Positions 16,501 to 24,035 of a DNA stretch of 43,170 nucleotides are shown piece after piece. Made by a program: the position numbers and the translations under genes. The stretch lies in assembly GCA_947259295.1 (NCBI GenBank), contig CAMYMG010000045.1:1-43170 (forward strand), given 5' to 3'. Each line of letters begins with the position of its first letter. Positions within the stretch are counted from its first letter, which is position 1. The stretch comes from an uncultured Rhizobiaceae bacterium (lineage in GTDB: Bacteria; Pseudomonadota; Alphaproteobacteria; Rhizobiales; Rhizobiaceae). The notes under the pieces were generated by a model. The model saw only the letters and a list, made by a program, of their open reading frames with translations. It was not told where the DNA came from and searched no databases.

Positions 16501-19102
16501 GCACCGTCATCTCCGTACCTTTCGGTACGATCGCGTTGACGATGTCGAAGGTCGGCGCCATGAACAGAGCCAGGATTAGCAGCGCCTGCCACTGCGCGGC
16601 CTGCGTGAAAGGCAGCAGGGTCCAGCCGGCTGTCGCCGCCATGACCCAGAAGATCGGCGTCAGCGAGCGCCGCAGATTGTCGACCATCTTCCACCGCGAA
16701 AGCGCGGGCACACCGGATTTCGGATTGAAGATGAAAGGCAGCAGCTGCCAGTCGCCGCGTGCCCAGCGATGCTGACGAGATGCGTCGACCGAATAGCGCG
16801 GCGGGTAGTCCTCAACCACCTCGACGTCGGTCACAAGCGCCGAGCGGGCCAGTGCGCCTTCCAGCAGGTCGTGGCTCAGCACCTGGTTTTCCTGGATGCG
16901 GTCGCGCAGCCCGGCTTCCATCGCATCGATGTGATAGAGTCCCTTGCCGGTAAAGGAGCCGTCGCCAAACACATCTTGATAGAGATCGGATACCGCGAAC
17001 ACATAGGGGTCGATGCCGCGATTGGCCGAGAAGACGCGCTGCAGGAACGACGCCTCGTCGCCCGTGGTCAGCGACGGCGTGACGCGCGGCTGCAGGATGG
17101 AATAGCCGGCAGTCACACGCTGGGTCACCGGATCGATGACCGGACGGTTGAGCGGATGGCGCAGCTTGCCGACCAGCCGGGTGACTGAATCGCGCATCAT
17201 CCGCGTGTCGGCATCGAGCGTCATCACATAGACGATGTTCTCCGGTAGCGGCTCCTGCAGCGGCAGGAAGGTGGTATCGGGATCGCCGCGCAGCAGCAGG
17301 TTCAGCTCGTGCAACTTGCCGCGCTTGCGCTCCCAGCCCATCCAGCAGCGCTGGCTCTCATTGTAGATGCGGCGGCGGTGCAGCAGGTGGAACAGCGGCG
17401 AACCCTCGGTCGGGTAGCGCTGGTTGAGCTTGGCGATCTCGGCGCGTGCAAAGTCGAGGATTTCGCCGTCCTCGACGCTCTCCTCGCGCGAACTGTCCGG
17501 CCAGTCCGACAGAAGTGCGAACGACACCTCGCCCTTCATGTTGGCCAGGTGATGCACTTCCAGCTTGCGCAGCGTCTCATCGACTTCGTCGCGCGAGCCG
17601 ATCAGCGACGGCACCACGACCAGCGTGCGCGCCTCGACCGGCACGCCTTCCTTGTATTCATAGCCGACCAGTCGCGTCGGCTTGAGGAACAAGAGCACGA
17701 TCGTGTTGAAGAAGCCGAGCGCGCCTTCGCTCGCCGGCACGGCAAAAAGCACCAGCAGCAGCCCCACCTCGGTATCGTTGAGGCCGATCGTCTTCAGCGC
17801 GCCGCCGGCCATCACCATCAGGATCACGGTCAGCAGGAATACCGGCACCGCGATGCCACTCCAGCCGCTGCGGCAGAAGGCGCGGTTCAGCCGCGTGCCG
17901 AAGGACGGCTGGTAGCCGATTGCCCGCTCCAGCTCCTCGCGCCGTGAACCGACCAGGAAGAAGCCGACATTGGCGGCGTCGGGCCGCTCGCCGCCGTCCT
18001 CGGCCGACGGAGCGGCGTGCGCGCTTTCGGCCATCTCGATGGCCCGTTCGGTCACTTCGTATTCGGTCAGGCCGGAGCGGCGCGCCAGGTCCTCGATCGC
18101 CGTGCGGTACTGGTCGCGCGACGGGAAGTCGAGCTGCTCCATGTCGGAGCGCTCGCGCAGCAGCATGTCGATGCGGCTCACATCCTCGAACCAGACGGTC
18201 CAGTCGATATCATTGACCAGCCTCAGCCCGCGTACGATGTTGCCCATCGTGACATTGCCGCTCGACAGCGACTGGTGCTCGCCGATCGTGGTCTCCTCGG
18301 CATCCGTGCCGGTGCTTTCCAGCACCCGCTCCAGCCAGTCGAGCGCCTTCTCGGAATTCTGCGAGCCGTCGCGCAGCCGGTAGAGCAACTGCGTGGCAAA
18401 GCTCGTGTCGCAGGCATGCGTCGTGTAGCCGGCAAGCAGGGCCGCCTCGTCAACGCCGTCGCCGGAAGCCAGCACCTGGTCGGCAACCTCGTTGGCCGAC
18501 TGACGCAATTCACGCGAGCGGTTGACCCTGAGCGCGATGCGCCTGAGATTCTCGATCAGCACGAAACGAAGCAGCGACGGCAGCGCCCACAGCTCGCCGA
18601 TCTTCAGCGGCACCACCGACTGGAATCCCTCAGCGATTGCCTTGAAGCTGTTCAGCGAAACGGTGCTGTCGGTATGCGCGACATAAACCCAGGCGATCGC
18701 CAGCGCGCGTGGCACCGGGCCCTGGCCTGGAATGTCCATCGTCGGCAACTGGCGGTAGAAGCGACGCGGCAGGTCGCGCTTGATCTGAAAAGTTGATTCC
18801 TCGACCAGGTAGTGGTTGTCGAGCAGCCACTGCGCGGCGGGCGTGACCATGTCGCCGCGCGCCTGCGCGGCATTGGTGGCGCGATAGACTTCGAGTATTT
18901 TCTCACCGTTCCCGCGCACGCGCGACTGGAACTCGAAGCCGCCTATCCCGCCGGCGATTTCCAGTTCGTTGCGCGCAAGTTTTGCGCCGAGCTCTCGAAG
19001 CCGGTCTTCATGGATGAACTGCGCGCGAATGGGTTCTTCCGCGGCTGGTGGGCACGGCTTGACCGAGCTTTTCAGCCGCCGGGGATCGGTCTGAATATTC
19101 AT
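10505..19102 (-). CDS. ndvB: Cyclic beta-1,2-glucan synthase NdvB/ChvB
   Basis: A 2865-residue inner-membrane enzyme, in line with rhizobial and Brucella homologues of about 2830. It builds, elongates and cyclises beta-1,2-glucan from UDP-glucose. The family 84 glycosyltransferase part shows LDADTR (D630, D632), SHDLLEG (D745, E748) and RQHRWARGDW (R776, R779, W780), flanked by membrane segments near 410-480, 810-870 and 885-990. A glycoamylase-like domain follows (NQTSHLIIKRQIQYGRSKHI to NYMAHHQGMSIVAVANAVFEG, about 1360-1500). The C-terminal half is GH94 phosphorylase-like with LGGDWNDGMNR; D2541 is the expected catalytic acid, which in the family sets glucan size. The start ATG has only a weak GGA site. 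The product is exported by NdvA, encoded next; the pathway serves hypo-osmotic adaptation and host interaction. Confidence 0.97.
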   Translation of the reverse strand: MNIQTDPRRLKSSVKPCPPAAEEPIRAQFIHEDRLRELGAKLARNELEIAGGIGGFEFQSRVRGNGEKILEVYRATNAAQARGDMVTPAAQWLLDNHYLVEESTFQIKRDLPRRFYRQLPTMDIPGQGPVPRALAIAWVYVAHTDSTVSLNSFKAIAEGFQSVVPLKIGELWALPSLLRFVLIENLRRIALRVNRSRELRQSANEVADQVLASGDGVDEAALLAGYTTHACDTSFATQLLYRLRDGSQNSEKALDWLERVLESTGTDAEETTIGEHQSLSSGNVTMGNIVRGLRLVNDIDWTVWFEDVSRIDMLLRERSDMEQLDFPSRDQYRTAIEDLARRSGLTEYEVTERAIEMAESAHAAPSAEDGGERPDAANVGFFLVGSRREELERAIGYQPSFGTRLNRAFCRSGWSGIAVPVFLLTVILMVMAGGALKTIGLNDTEVGLLLVLFAVPASEGALGFFNTIVLLFLKPTRLVGYEYKEGVPVEARTLVVVPSLIGSRDEVDETLRKLEVHHLANMKGEVSFALLSDWPDSSREESVEDGEILDFARAEIAKLNQRYPTEGSPLFHLLHRRRIYNESQRCWMGWERKRGKLHELNLLLRGDPDTTFLPLQEPLPENIVYVMTLDADTRMMRDSVTRLVGKLRHPLNRPVIDPVTQRVTAGYSILQPRVTPSLTTGDEASFLQRVFSANRGIDPYVFAVSDLYQDVFGDGSFTGKGLYHIDAMEAGLRDRIQENQVLSHDLLEGALARSALVTDVEVVEDYPPRYSVDASRQHRWARGDWQLLPFIFNPKSGVPALSRWKMVDNLRRSLTPIFWVMAATAGWTLLPFTQAAQWQALLILALFMAPTFDIVNAIVPKGTEMTVRGHLTALVRDAAFGTALVALRVVLMAHSAWMMGDAIVRTLYRMFISRQNLLEWRTASDAHKSDPNGVVGYYRQMYGAVVIAIIGLAIPVVADSTGTFVAFFFAVFWIGSPAFAWLISRSAETEDRLRVTDADRVALRTVARRTWAYFETFVTAEHNMLPPDNFQETPQPVVAQRTSPTNVGVYLLSVVSARDFGWISLADAARRIEQTVSTLETMQRHRGHLYNWYDTKTLKPLLPLYVSSVDSGNLAGHLLAVAAACADWAEAPAVHLQGDFDGILDCLTVLDESLSSLPDDRRQLRPLRQRLLDRIVGMRRAVHTIKTQPEMASIRTINLTVQASEVRKLAIAIDTEAGSAASGVLAQWASRLEATCEAHVQDAHSDDQSVAALRKLLVETGERARKFAFEMDFSFLFNTQRKLLSIGYRVEQHQIDESCYDLLASEARLTSLFGIAKGDLPTEHWFKLGRPIVEIGFQGALMSWSGSMFEYLMPPLVMKEPRGGILNQTSHLIIKRQIQYGRSKHIPWGISEAAYNGRDRELTYQYTNFGVPGLGLKRGLARNTVIAPYATVLAAQFMPAEAVDNLDRLKRLGGLGHYGYYDAVDFTPQRVPEGRSEVVVQNYMAHHQGMSIVAVANAVFEGRMRDRFHSDPVIESAELLLQEKAPRDIPVATVRTDADDRVNRDEVEVSQDTRLILNPAKALRSTSLMSNGHYSVMVTATGSGYSRWNDLAVTRWHADPTEDRLGSYLFLRDTETDQWWSATVEPKTIPGEHCQTHFSDDKANFIKTVDTLRSEVECIVASEGNGEGRRVTLINEGSNDRSIELTSFAELVLAPEAADNAHPAFSKMFVETEIALDRNVIFANRRKRAASEADIAAAHFITAPSGVARDVQAETDRRAFIGRGRSIANPAAFDPGAKLGGRDGFTLDPIIALRCRVKVPANQKVVLTFWTVVAANRADVEATIARLDHSEGFSRQAMLAWTRSQVQTRHMGLSLAEAANVQKLASYLIYPAPFLRLPGSTIATGLGRQSALWPMAISGDYPIFLVRIGDVADLEIVADALRYQEYIRARGMLSDIVIVNEQASSYVQDLQQAIETLCENSKLRGKELGPRQHIFAVRRDLMDADSYQTLLSAARVALHTRNGSILDQIERAEAAALLARDASLTEPSEEGDIVVPTRRAPQRAVAGHDAVADGSDLQSWNGFGGFDRDGRDYVVRLTGERTTPHPWINVISNQNFGFHTSAEGASFTWSRNSRDFQLTTWSNDPVVNRPGEAIYVFDHASGRAFSPFAAVARDPGVTYEARHGQGVSTFSAKRGPLALELTQLVDPEDPVKISRLVIRNSGSLEARLRVYAYAEWVLGNNRAKAAPTIVPSLDDATGALLAQNAYSLDYGDRVAFMAGDAAADSVTADRHEFIGRAGTVEWPETVGAGAPLSGRIEAGSDPCAAMARDVVVPPGGQVTLLWLLGDAGSTEEAGALVASHREKDFEARLADNERQWDDFLGTVQVETPDKAFNAMVNRWLPYQSLACRIRARSAFYQASGAFGFRDQLQDTLSLLLHRPQLARDQILNAARRQFEQGDVQHWWLPRSGAGVRTMISDDVVWLAYAVHRYVKVTGDQSLLTEELPFIEGEALQPGQHDAFFTPKVSEKTATIYEHCCRALDLAIQRSSANGLPLILGGDWNDGMNRVGEGGKGESVWLGWFLLKTLGNFAQVAKSQGDNKHAKAWQKHAGRLQQALESTAWDGEWYRRGSFDDGTPLGSQQSEECRIDSIAQSWSVISGGGDPEHSRTAMASATKMLVDEDLKIVKLFTPAFSETVLEPGYIKSYPPGVRENGGQYTHAATWFVIALAEMGLNDEAWRCFAMLNPVNHALNEQAAERYRTEPYVVAADVYSSPDKAGRGGWTWYTGSAGWLYRAAVESILGIQKEGNRLIVKPVLPSYWDGYSATLRLGGATYRIKVVRRPEAEKPSIEVDGVQREGEAIDMIATGESDIVVVVPSQIPGAPVSLG

Positions 19103-19325
19103 TCAAGAATCCAATTGGGGTCGAGCTTCCGCGTAACCGCAGCATCTCTCGATATTAAACCGCCACGGCAACATTTGGTTGCGCGGCAGCAGCATTTTTT
19201 TGCACCGCAACCAGTTCCGGTCAATGGCCGTGATCAAGGCTACAGGCAGCAGGCCGGCGCCGCGAAAATCGCCGTTTGGTCTGAGGTACGCCGCAAGCCG
19301 TGTTGGCTGGCGCGCGCCGTTTGGG

Positions 19326-19550
19326 TCAGCCCGCTGAGATCCTGTTGCGGCGCTCCTCGCGCATTTCCTTGAGCAGGGCTGCGAGGATCGTCTTCATGTC
19401 CTCGTGTTCCGGGCTGTCCCGCTTCACCAGCCAGGAGGCCTTGCGGTGGTGCCATGGCAGTTCGGCCGCTCGCAGCGCCGCCGTGAAAGCCTTGACGTCG
19501 ATACCTACCGCTTCTGCCATTTCGGCAGCCGAAACCTTATCCTTGGCCAA
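19326..19550 (-). CDS. Small hypothetical protein, possibly DNA-binding
   Basis: A 74-residue basic protein upstream of ndvB on the same strand, 223 bases from it. AAEMAEAVGIDVKAFTAALR looks like the start of a helix-turn-helix, and the end is charged (KEMREERRNR). I do not recognise a family. The start is inferred as TTG at 19550 because AGGAG at 19557-19561 is six bases upstream; a TTG at 19556 in the same frame abuts that site and is less likely. Support for a real gene is codon-position GC bias and the ribosome site only. Confidence 0.5.
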   Translation of the reverse strand: MAKDKVSAAEMAEAVGIDVKAFTAALRAAELPWHHRKASWLVKRDSPEHEDMKTILAALLKEMREERRNRISAG

Positions 19551-19620
19551 AGGCAACTCCTGTTCCTCTTTACTTCAGCATATCCGACATCCGGGCCTTA
19601 TGCGACAGGCTGTCACAAAA

Positions 19621-20196
19621 TTAGGCAGCCGCCCCGCCATGGATCCCGATGACGAAAAATGTCGCCTTGCCAGCCACCACCGCTGCCTGCTCGCCAAGAA
19701 TAACTGCGTCGAGCTGTCCGGCATCCACCGCCTCGTCGCCCTGCTCGATCCTTACCCGTCCGGCATGCACCACGAGCATCCTCATGCCTGCCTGCGGCTG
19801 CAGATCAATCCGCCCCGCAATGCCTTTGCGCACGACGCTGTGGGTCAGCCACCCGCGCCGCGTCATGACGTTCAGATCGTTGATCGGGCCGTCGATCAGT
19901 TCCGCCCGCGTCGGCAGGTCTGCGGCAAAGGTCAGCGGTTTGCTTCCGGTTGTCAGCGTAACCGACGCCCTGCCCTCGACCGACAGCAAAAGGCCGGCGC
20001 CATCGAGCACCGTCAGCGTCCGGTCGACACCTGCAAATGACGAGAACGGCCCGGTGCCGTCGACCCGGGCCATGGAAACGCGCCAGTCGAAATCGTCCAG
20101 CCCTGCATCCGGCGGGGACACAGCGATCTCGGTCGTCTCGCCACCCCCATTCTTCCACGGCATCCGGCGATGTTCTTCGGCGCGCAACAGCTTCAT
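19621..20196 (-). CDS. HutD/Ves family protein
   Basis: A 191-residue cupin-like protein of the HutD family. The family hallmark MPWKNGGGETTEIAV is at residues 12-26, followed by DFDWRVSMARV and GPFSSFAGVDRTLTVLDG. HutD proteins are proposed to bind formylglutamate or similar and limit histidine breakdown; they often occur away from hut genes, as here. The ATG at 20196 has GAGGAG nine bases upstream; the open frame further upstream is noncoding. It is divergent from sitA, with 237 bases between the starts. Confidence 0.85.
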   Translation of the reverse strand: MKLLRAEEHRRMPWKNGGGETTEIAVSPPDAGLDDFDWRVSMARVDGTGPFSSFAGVDRTLTVLDGAGLLLSVEGRASVTLTTGSKPLTFAADLPTRAELIDGPINDLNVMTRRGWLTHSVVRKGIAGRIDLQPQAGMRMLVVHAGRVRIEQGDEAVDAGQLDAVILGEQAAVVAGKATFFVIGIHGGAAA

Positions 20197-20308
20197 TATC
20201 GTCTCCTCGGCGGCATTCGCAGAGCCCCAGGTTCGCACGTCAATGCGGGTAGCATGACACGGCATCCCTGACGCCATGCGCGGAAAATCGCCTCGCTCGC
20301 ATCCGGCA

Positions 20309-20328
20309 ATGCCAGGGTGACCTGGCAT
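20309..20328. promoter_or_regulatory. 20-bp perfect dyad between hutD-like gene and sitA
   Basis: ATGCCAGG-GTGA-CCTGGCAT has 8-bp perfect arms and lies almost midway between the divergent starts (113 bases from one, 106 from the other). This fits a dimeric repressor or activator site shared by both genes, or a hairpin. It does not resemble Mur, Fur or GntR/HutC sites. The binding protein is unknown. Confidence 0.4.
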
Positions 20329-20378
20329 GCCTTCACGCCGCGCCGGGAATATACCATCAAGATCCGACATTGTTTCAG

Positions 20379-20406
20379 TTGCAATTGATTTGCAATAGCA
20401 TATGTT
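20379..20406 (+). promoter_or_regulatory. sitA promoter with Mur-type operator
   Basis: Two TTGCAA half-sites (20379-20384 and 20390-20395) are separated by TTGAT, the form of the Mur-responsive sequence upstream of rhizobial sit operons. The first half-site also serves as a plausible -35 box with TATGTT at 20401-20406 as -10 (16-base spacer), so Mn-loaded Mur, a Fur relative, would block RNA polymerase. The sitA start is 28 bases further on. Confidence 0.65.
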
Positions 20407-20433
20407 GACATCAACTCTTCTGGAGCATTCCGC

Positions 20434-21342
20434 ATGTCGTCGATCCGCCTCATCGCCGTGGCCCTGCTGGTCGCGCTGTCCTTCGCCGCCGCCGGTGCAG
20501 CCCGCGCCAGCAGCGACCGCCTCAAGGTCGTCACCACCTTCACCGTCATCGCCGACATGGCGCAGAACGTCGCCGGCGACGCCGCCGATGTCGTCTCCAT
20601 CACCAAGCCGGGTGCCGAGATCCACGGCTACGAACCGACGCCGCAGGACATTGTGCGCGCCCATGGCGCCGACCTCATCCTGTGGAACGGCCTCAACCTC
20701 GAGCGCTGGTTCGAACAGTTCGTCGCCAATCTCGGCGACGTGCCCTCCGTCGTCCTGACCGACGGCATCGATCCCATCCCGGTCGCCTCCGGCGCCTATG
20801 AGGGCCAGTCCAACCCGCATGCCTGGATGGGCGTCGACAACGCCATGATCTACATCGACAACATCGAGAAGGCGCTCTCCGAACAAGACCCGAAGAACGC
20901 CGCCGTCTATGCCGCCAATGCCAAAGCCTACAAGGAGAAAATCCGGGCCGTCATCGAGCCGCTGCGCGCCGAGATCGCCGCCATCCCCGAGGAGAAGCGC
21001 TGGCTCGTCACCTGCGAAAGCGCATTCAGCTATCTTGCCCGCGACTTCGGCATGAAGGAGCTCTATCTATGGCCGATGAATGCCGATCAGGTCGGCACGC
21101 CGCAGCAGGTCCGTTCCGTTATCGACGGCGTCAGGGAGCACAAGATTCCGGTCGTGTTTTGCGAAAGCACCGTCAACACTTCGCCGGCCGAGCAGGTCGC
21201 GCGCGAGACCGGCTCCGCCTATGGCGGCGTCCTCTACGTCGACAGCCTGAGCGAGCCGGACGGCCCGGTGCCGACCTATCTCGATCTCCTGAAAGTCACC
21301 TCGCAGACCGTCGCGGCGGGACTGACCAAACATACGAACTGA
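20434..21342 (+). CDS. sitA: Mn/Fe ABC transporter, substrate-binding protein SitA
   Basis: A 302-residue cluster A-I metal-binding protein with a signal peptide (cleavage after about residue 25, GAARAS). The four metal ligands are visible at the expected places: H64 (EIHGYEPTP), H129 (NPHAWM), E195 (CESAFSY) and D270 (LYVDSLS). The H-H-E-D set fits manganese or iron rather than zinc, and the usual His-rich zinc loop is absent. It delivers the metal to SitCD in the inner membrane. GGAG lies 8 bases before the ATG. First gene of sitABCD, under a Mur-type operator. Confidence 0.92.
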   Translation: MSSIRLIAVALLVALSFAAAGAARASSDRLKVVTTFTVIADMAQNVAGDAADVVSITKPGAEIHGYEPTPQDIVRAHGADLILWNGLNLERWFEQFVANLGDVPSVVLTDGIDPIPVASGAYEGQSNPHAWMGVDNAMIYIDNIEKALSEQDPKNAAVYAANAKAYKEKIRAVIEPLRAEIAAIPEEKRWLVTCESAFSYLARDFGMKELYLWPMNADQVGTPQQVRSVIDGVREHKIPVVFCESTVNTSPAEQVARETGSAYGGVLYVDSLSEPDGPVPTYLDLLKVTSQTVAAGLTKHTN

Positions 21343-21373
21343 CCGAGTGGTCCAACCAAGAAGGACGTTTTCC

Positions 21374-22282
21374 TTGCTGCAGACAGCCATCCCCGATGCC
21401 AGAGGCAATGCGGTGGAAAGCAATTCGGACGGCATTTTCGCGCGTGACGTCACGGTCACCTACCGCAACGGCCACACGGCGCTGCACGACGCGAGCTTCG
21501 AGATCCCGACCGGCACCATCACCGCGCTGGTCGGCGTCAACGGCGCCGGCAAGTCGACGCTGTTCAAGGCGATCATGGGCTTCCTGCCGGTCGCCCGCGG
21601 CGAGATCCGCCTGCTCGGCCGCTCGGTGCGCGACGTCCTGCGCGACAACCTCGTCGCCTATGTGCCGCAGGCCGAGGAGGTCGACTGGACCTTCCCGGTG
21701 CTGGTCGAGGACGTCGTGATGATGGGCCGCTACGGCCATATGGGGTTCCTACGCCGCCCCGCCCCCGCCGACCGCGCCACCGTCGACCAGTCGCTCGCCC
21801 GCGTCAATATGCAGGAGTTCCGTAAGCGCCAGATCGGCGAATTGTCCGGCGGCCAGCGCAAGCGCGTCTTCCTCGCCCGGGCGCTCGCCCAGGACGCCCG
21901 CGTCATCCTGCTCGACGAGCCCTTCACCGGCGTCGACGTGCAGACCGAGGACCAGATCGTCGCCCTGCTGCGCGAGTTGCGCGACGAGGGCCGCATTATG
22001 CTGGTCTCGACCCACAATCTCGGCTCCGTGCCGGAATTCTGCGACCGCACCATTCTCGTCAAGGGCACGGTGCTCGCCTACGGCCCGACCGAGACCACCT
22101 TCACCCGCGAAAACCTCGAGCGAGCCTTCGGTGGAGTGCTGCGCCACTTCACCCTCGGCGGCGCCGACCTACACGACGACGAGGACCCTCGCCAGATTAG
22201 CATCTTCACCGACGACGAGCGCCCGCTCGTCCACTACGGCGACCAGACCCGCCGCACCACTGACGAGGGCGGCACCGCGTGA
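21374..22282 (+). CDS. sitB: Mn/Fe ABC transporter, ATP-binding protein SitB
   Basis: A 302-residue ABC ATPase with Walker A GVNGAGKST (K60), signature LSGGQRKRVFLARAL, Walker B VILLDEPFTGVD and the switch histidine in STHNLGS. A long acidic tail (DLHDDEDPRQISIF) follows the nucleotide domain. It powers metal uptake through SitCD. The start is inferred as TTG at 21374 because AAGGA at 21361-21365 is correctly spaced; a GTG at 21347 in frame has no ribosome site. Only 31 bases separate it from sitA. Confidence 0.92.
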   Translation: MLQTAIPDARGNAVESNSDGIFARDVTVTYRNGHTALHDASFEIPTGTITALVGVNGAGKSTLFKAIMGFLPVARGEIRLLGRSVRDVLRDNLVAYVPQAEEVDWTFPVLVEDVVMMGRYGHMGFLRRPAPADRATVDQSLARVNMQEFRKRQIGELSGGQRKRVFLARALAQDARVILLDEPFTGVDVQTEDQIVALLRELRDEGRIMLVSTHNLGSVPEFCDRTILVKGTVLAYGPTETTFTRENLERAFGGVLRHFTLGGADLHDDEDPRQISIFTDDERPLVHYGDQTRRTTDEGGTA

Positions 22283-23160
22283 TCGAGCTCCTGCTCCAAC
22301 CCTTCTCCTATTCCTACATGATCAACGCCATGTGGGTCTCGGCGCTGGTCGGTGGCGTCTGCGCCTTCCTCTCGGCCTACCTGATGCTCAAGGGCTGGTC
22401 GCTGATCGGCGACGCGCTCAGCCACTCCGTCGTGCCGGGCGTTGCCGGCGCCTTCATGCTCGGCCTGCCCTTCTCGCTCGGCGCCTTCATCGCCGGCGGC
22501 CTGGCGGCCGGCTCCATGCTCTTCCTCAGCGACCGTTCGGGCCTGAAGATCGACGTCATCATCGGCATCATCTTCACCTCTTTCTTCGGCCTCGGCCTGT
22601 TCATGATCTCGGTCAACCCGACCTCGATCAGCGTCCAGACCATCATCATGGGCAACATCCTCGCCATCACCCCGCAGGACACGCTGCAGATGGCTATCAT
22701 CGGCTTCGTCTCGCTTGCCGTCCTGCTCGGCAAGTGGAAGGACCTGATGGTCACCTTCTTCGACGAGAACCACGCCCGCTCGATCGGCCTGCGTCCCGAC
22801 CTCCTCAAGGCCGTCTTCTTCGTGCTGCTGTCGGCGGCAATCGTCGCCGCCATGATCACCGTCGGCGCCTTCCTCGTCATCGCCATGGTGGTGACGCCCG
22901 GCGCCACCGCCTATCTCCTCAGCGACCGGTTTCCGCGCGTCATCACGCTCGCCGTCATCATCGGCACACTGACCAGCCTGGTCGGCGCCTATCTCAGCTA
23001 TTTCCTCGACGGCGCCACCGGCGGCGTCATCGTCACGCTGCAGACGCTGATCTTTCTCATTGCCTTTTTCCTGGCTCCCAAGCACGGCCTCCTCGCCACC
23101 CGACGCAAGGCGGCCGAGGCCCTTGCCCGGCCCGCCGCTTCCGGAGAGGCGCTGCCATGA
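22279..23160 (+). CDS. sitC: Mn/Fe ABC transporter permease SitC
   Basis: A 293-residue ABC-3 family permease with about eight membrane helices. Family landmarks include LKGWSLIGDALSHSVVPGV near residues 36-54 and the region FLVIAMVVTPGATAYLL. It forms the membrane channel together with SitD. The start is GTG inside a 4-nt GTGA overlap with the sitB stop, so its translation is coupled. The C-terminus is a short basic, Ala-rich tail. Confidence 0.92.
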   Translation: MIELLLQPFSYSYMINAMWVSALVGGVCAFLSAYLMLKGWSLIGDALSHSVVPGVAGAFMLGLPFSLGAFIAGGLAAGSMLFLSDRSGLKIDVIIGIIFTSFFGLGLFMISVNPTSISVQTIIMGNILAITPQDTLQMAIIGFVSLAVLLGKWKDLMVTFFDENHARSIGLRPDLLKAVFFVLLSAAIVAAMITVGAFLVIAMVVTPGATAYLLSDRFPRVITLAVIIGTLTSLVGAYLSYFLDGATGGVIVTLQTLIFLIAFFLAPKHGLLATRRKAAEALARPAASGEALP

Positions 23161-24020
23161 CTGTCGAGAACCTCCTCCTCCCCTTCCAGTTCCCCTTCAT
23201 GCAGAACGCCTTCTGGGTCGTGCTGCTGGTCGCACCGCCGACCGCGCTTCTCTCCTGCTTCCTCGTCCTCAAGGGCTGGGCGCTGATGGGCGACGCCGTC
23301 AGCCACGCCGTGCTGCCGGGCGTCGTTCTCGCCTGGATCGTCGGCATACCCCTGATCGTCGGCGCCTTCGCCGCCGGCATGAGTTGCGCGCTTTTGACCG
23401 GCTACCTGTCGCACAACAGCCGGGTGAAGCAGGACACCGTCATGGGCGTGGTCTTCTCCGGCATGTTCGCCGTCGGCATCATCCTCTTCACCTCGATCCA
23501 CACCAACCAGCACCTCGACCACATCCTGTTCGGCAACATGCTGGGCATCGGAACCGACGACCTCTGGACCTCGGGCCTCATCGGCCTCGTCGTCTCGGCC
23601 GTCCTGCTCCTCAAGTGGAAGGATTTTCTGCTGCACGCCTTCGACCCGGCACAGGCCCAGGCATCCGGCCTGCGCACCGGGCTGCTGCACTACGGCCTGC
23701 TGTCGATTCTCTCGCTCACCATCGTCGCCACGCTGAGCTCGGTTGGCCTCATCCTCGCCGTGGCGCTGCTCGTCACGCCAGGCGCCATCGCCTTCCTCGT
23801 GGTGCGCTCCTTCGGATGGATGCTCTTTACCGCCGTCCTGGTCTGCACGGCCGCGATGCTGGCTGGCACCTATATGAGCTTCTTCCTCGACAGCGCGCCG
23901 GCGCCGACCATCGTGCTGGTGCTGAGCGCCGCCTTCATCCTCGCCTTCCTGCGCCGCCTCTGGCTGACGCGCAGCAATTCGAGGTTGATGGCAGAAGCTG
24001 AGGAAGCAGCCCAGGCATGA
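23157..24020 (+). CDS. sitD: Mn/Fe ABC transporter permease SitD
   Basis: A 287-residue second ABC-3 permease, paralogous to SitC (LKGWALMGDAVSHAVLPGV near residue 40, AVALLVTPGAIAFLV later). About eight membrane helices. The ATG lies in a 4-nt ATGA overlap with the sitC stop. It ends the operon 15 bases before the convergent gene at 24036; I see no clear terminator in that gap. The frame is open far upstream through sitB and sitC, but that is a shadow. Confidence 0.92.
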   Translation: MTVENLLLPFQFPFMQNAFWVVLLVAPPTALLSCFLVLKGWALMGDAVSHAVLPGVVLAWIVGIPLIVGAFAAGMSCALLTGYLSHNSRVKQDTVMGVVFSGMFAVGIILFTSIHTNQHLDHILFGNMLGIGTDDLWTSGLIGLVVSAVLLLKWKDFLLHAFDPAQAQASGLRTGLLHYGLLSILSLTIVATLSSVGLILAVALLVTPGAIAFLVVRSFGWMLFTAVLVCTAAMLAGTYMSFFLDSAPAPTIVLVLSAAFILAFLRRLWLTRSNSRLMAEAEEAAQA

Positions 24021-24035
24021 CCATCCGCGCGGGTG

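Noticed and set aside
19168..19182. GCAAC-N5-GTTGC upstream of ndvB, similar to the ArsR dyads
   Set aside because: Arms are one base shorter and the half-site spacing differs, so it is probably a chance match; no ArsR link to ndvB is known.
20197..20886. Minus-strand frame extending the HutD-like gene upstream
   Set aside because: It runs through the sitA promoter and antisense to sitA; the family starts at MKLLRAEEH with a strong ribosome site.
22131..23156. Plus-strand frame continuous with sitD reaching back to 22131
   Set aside because: It overlaps sitB and sitC in another frame and has an Arg/His-rich composition; SitD starts at the ATGA overlap at 23157.
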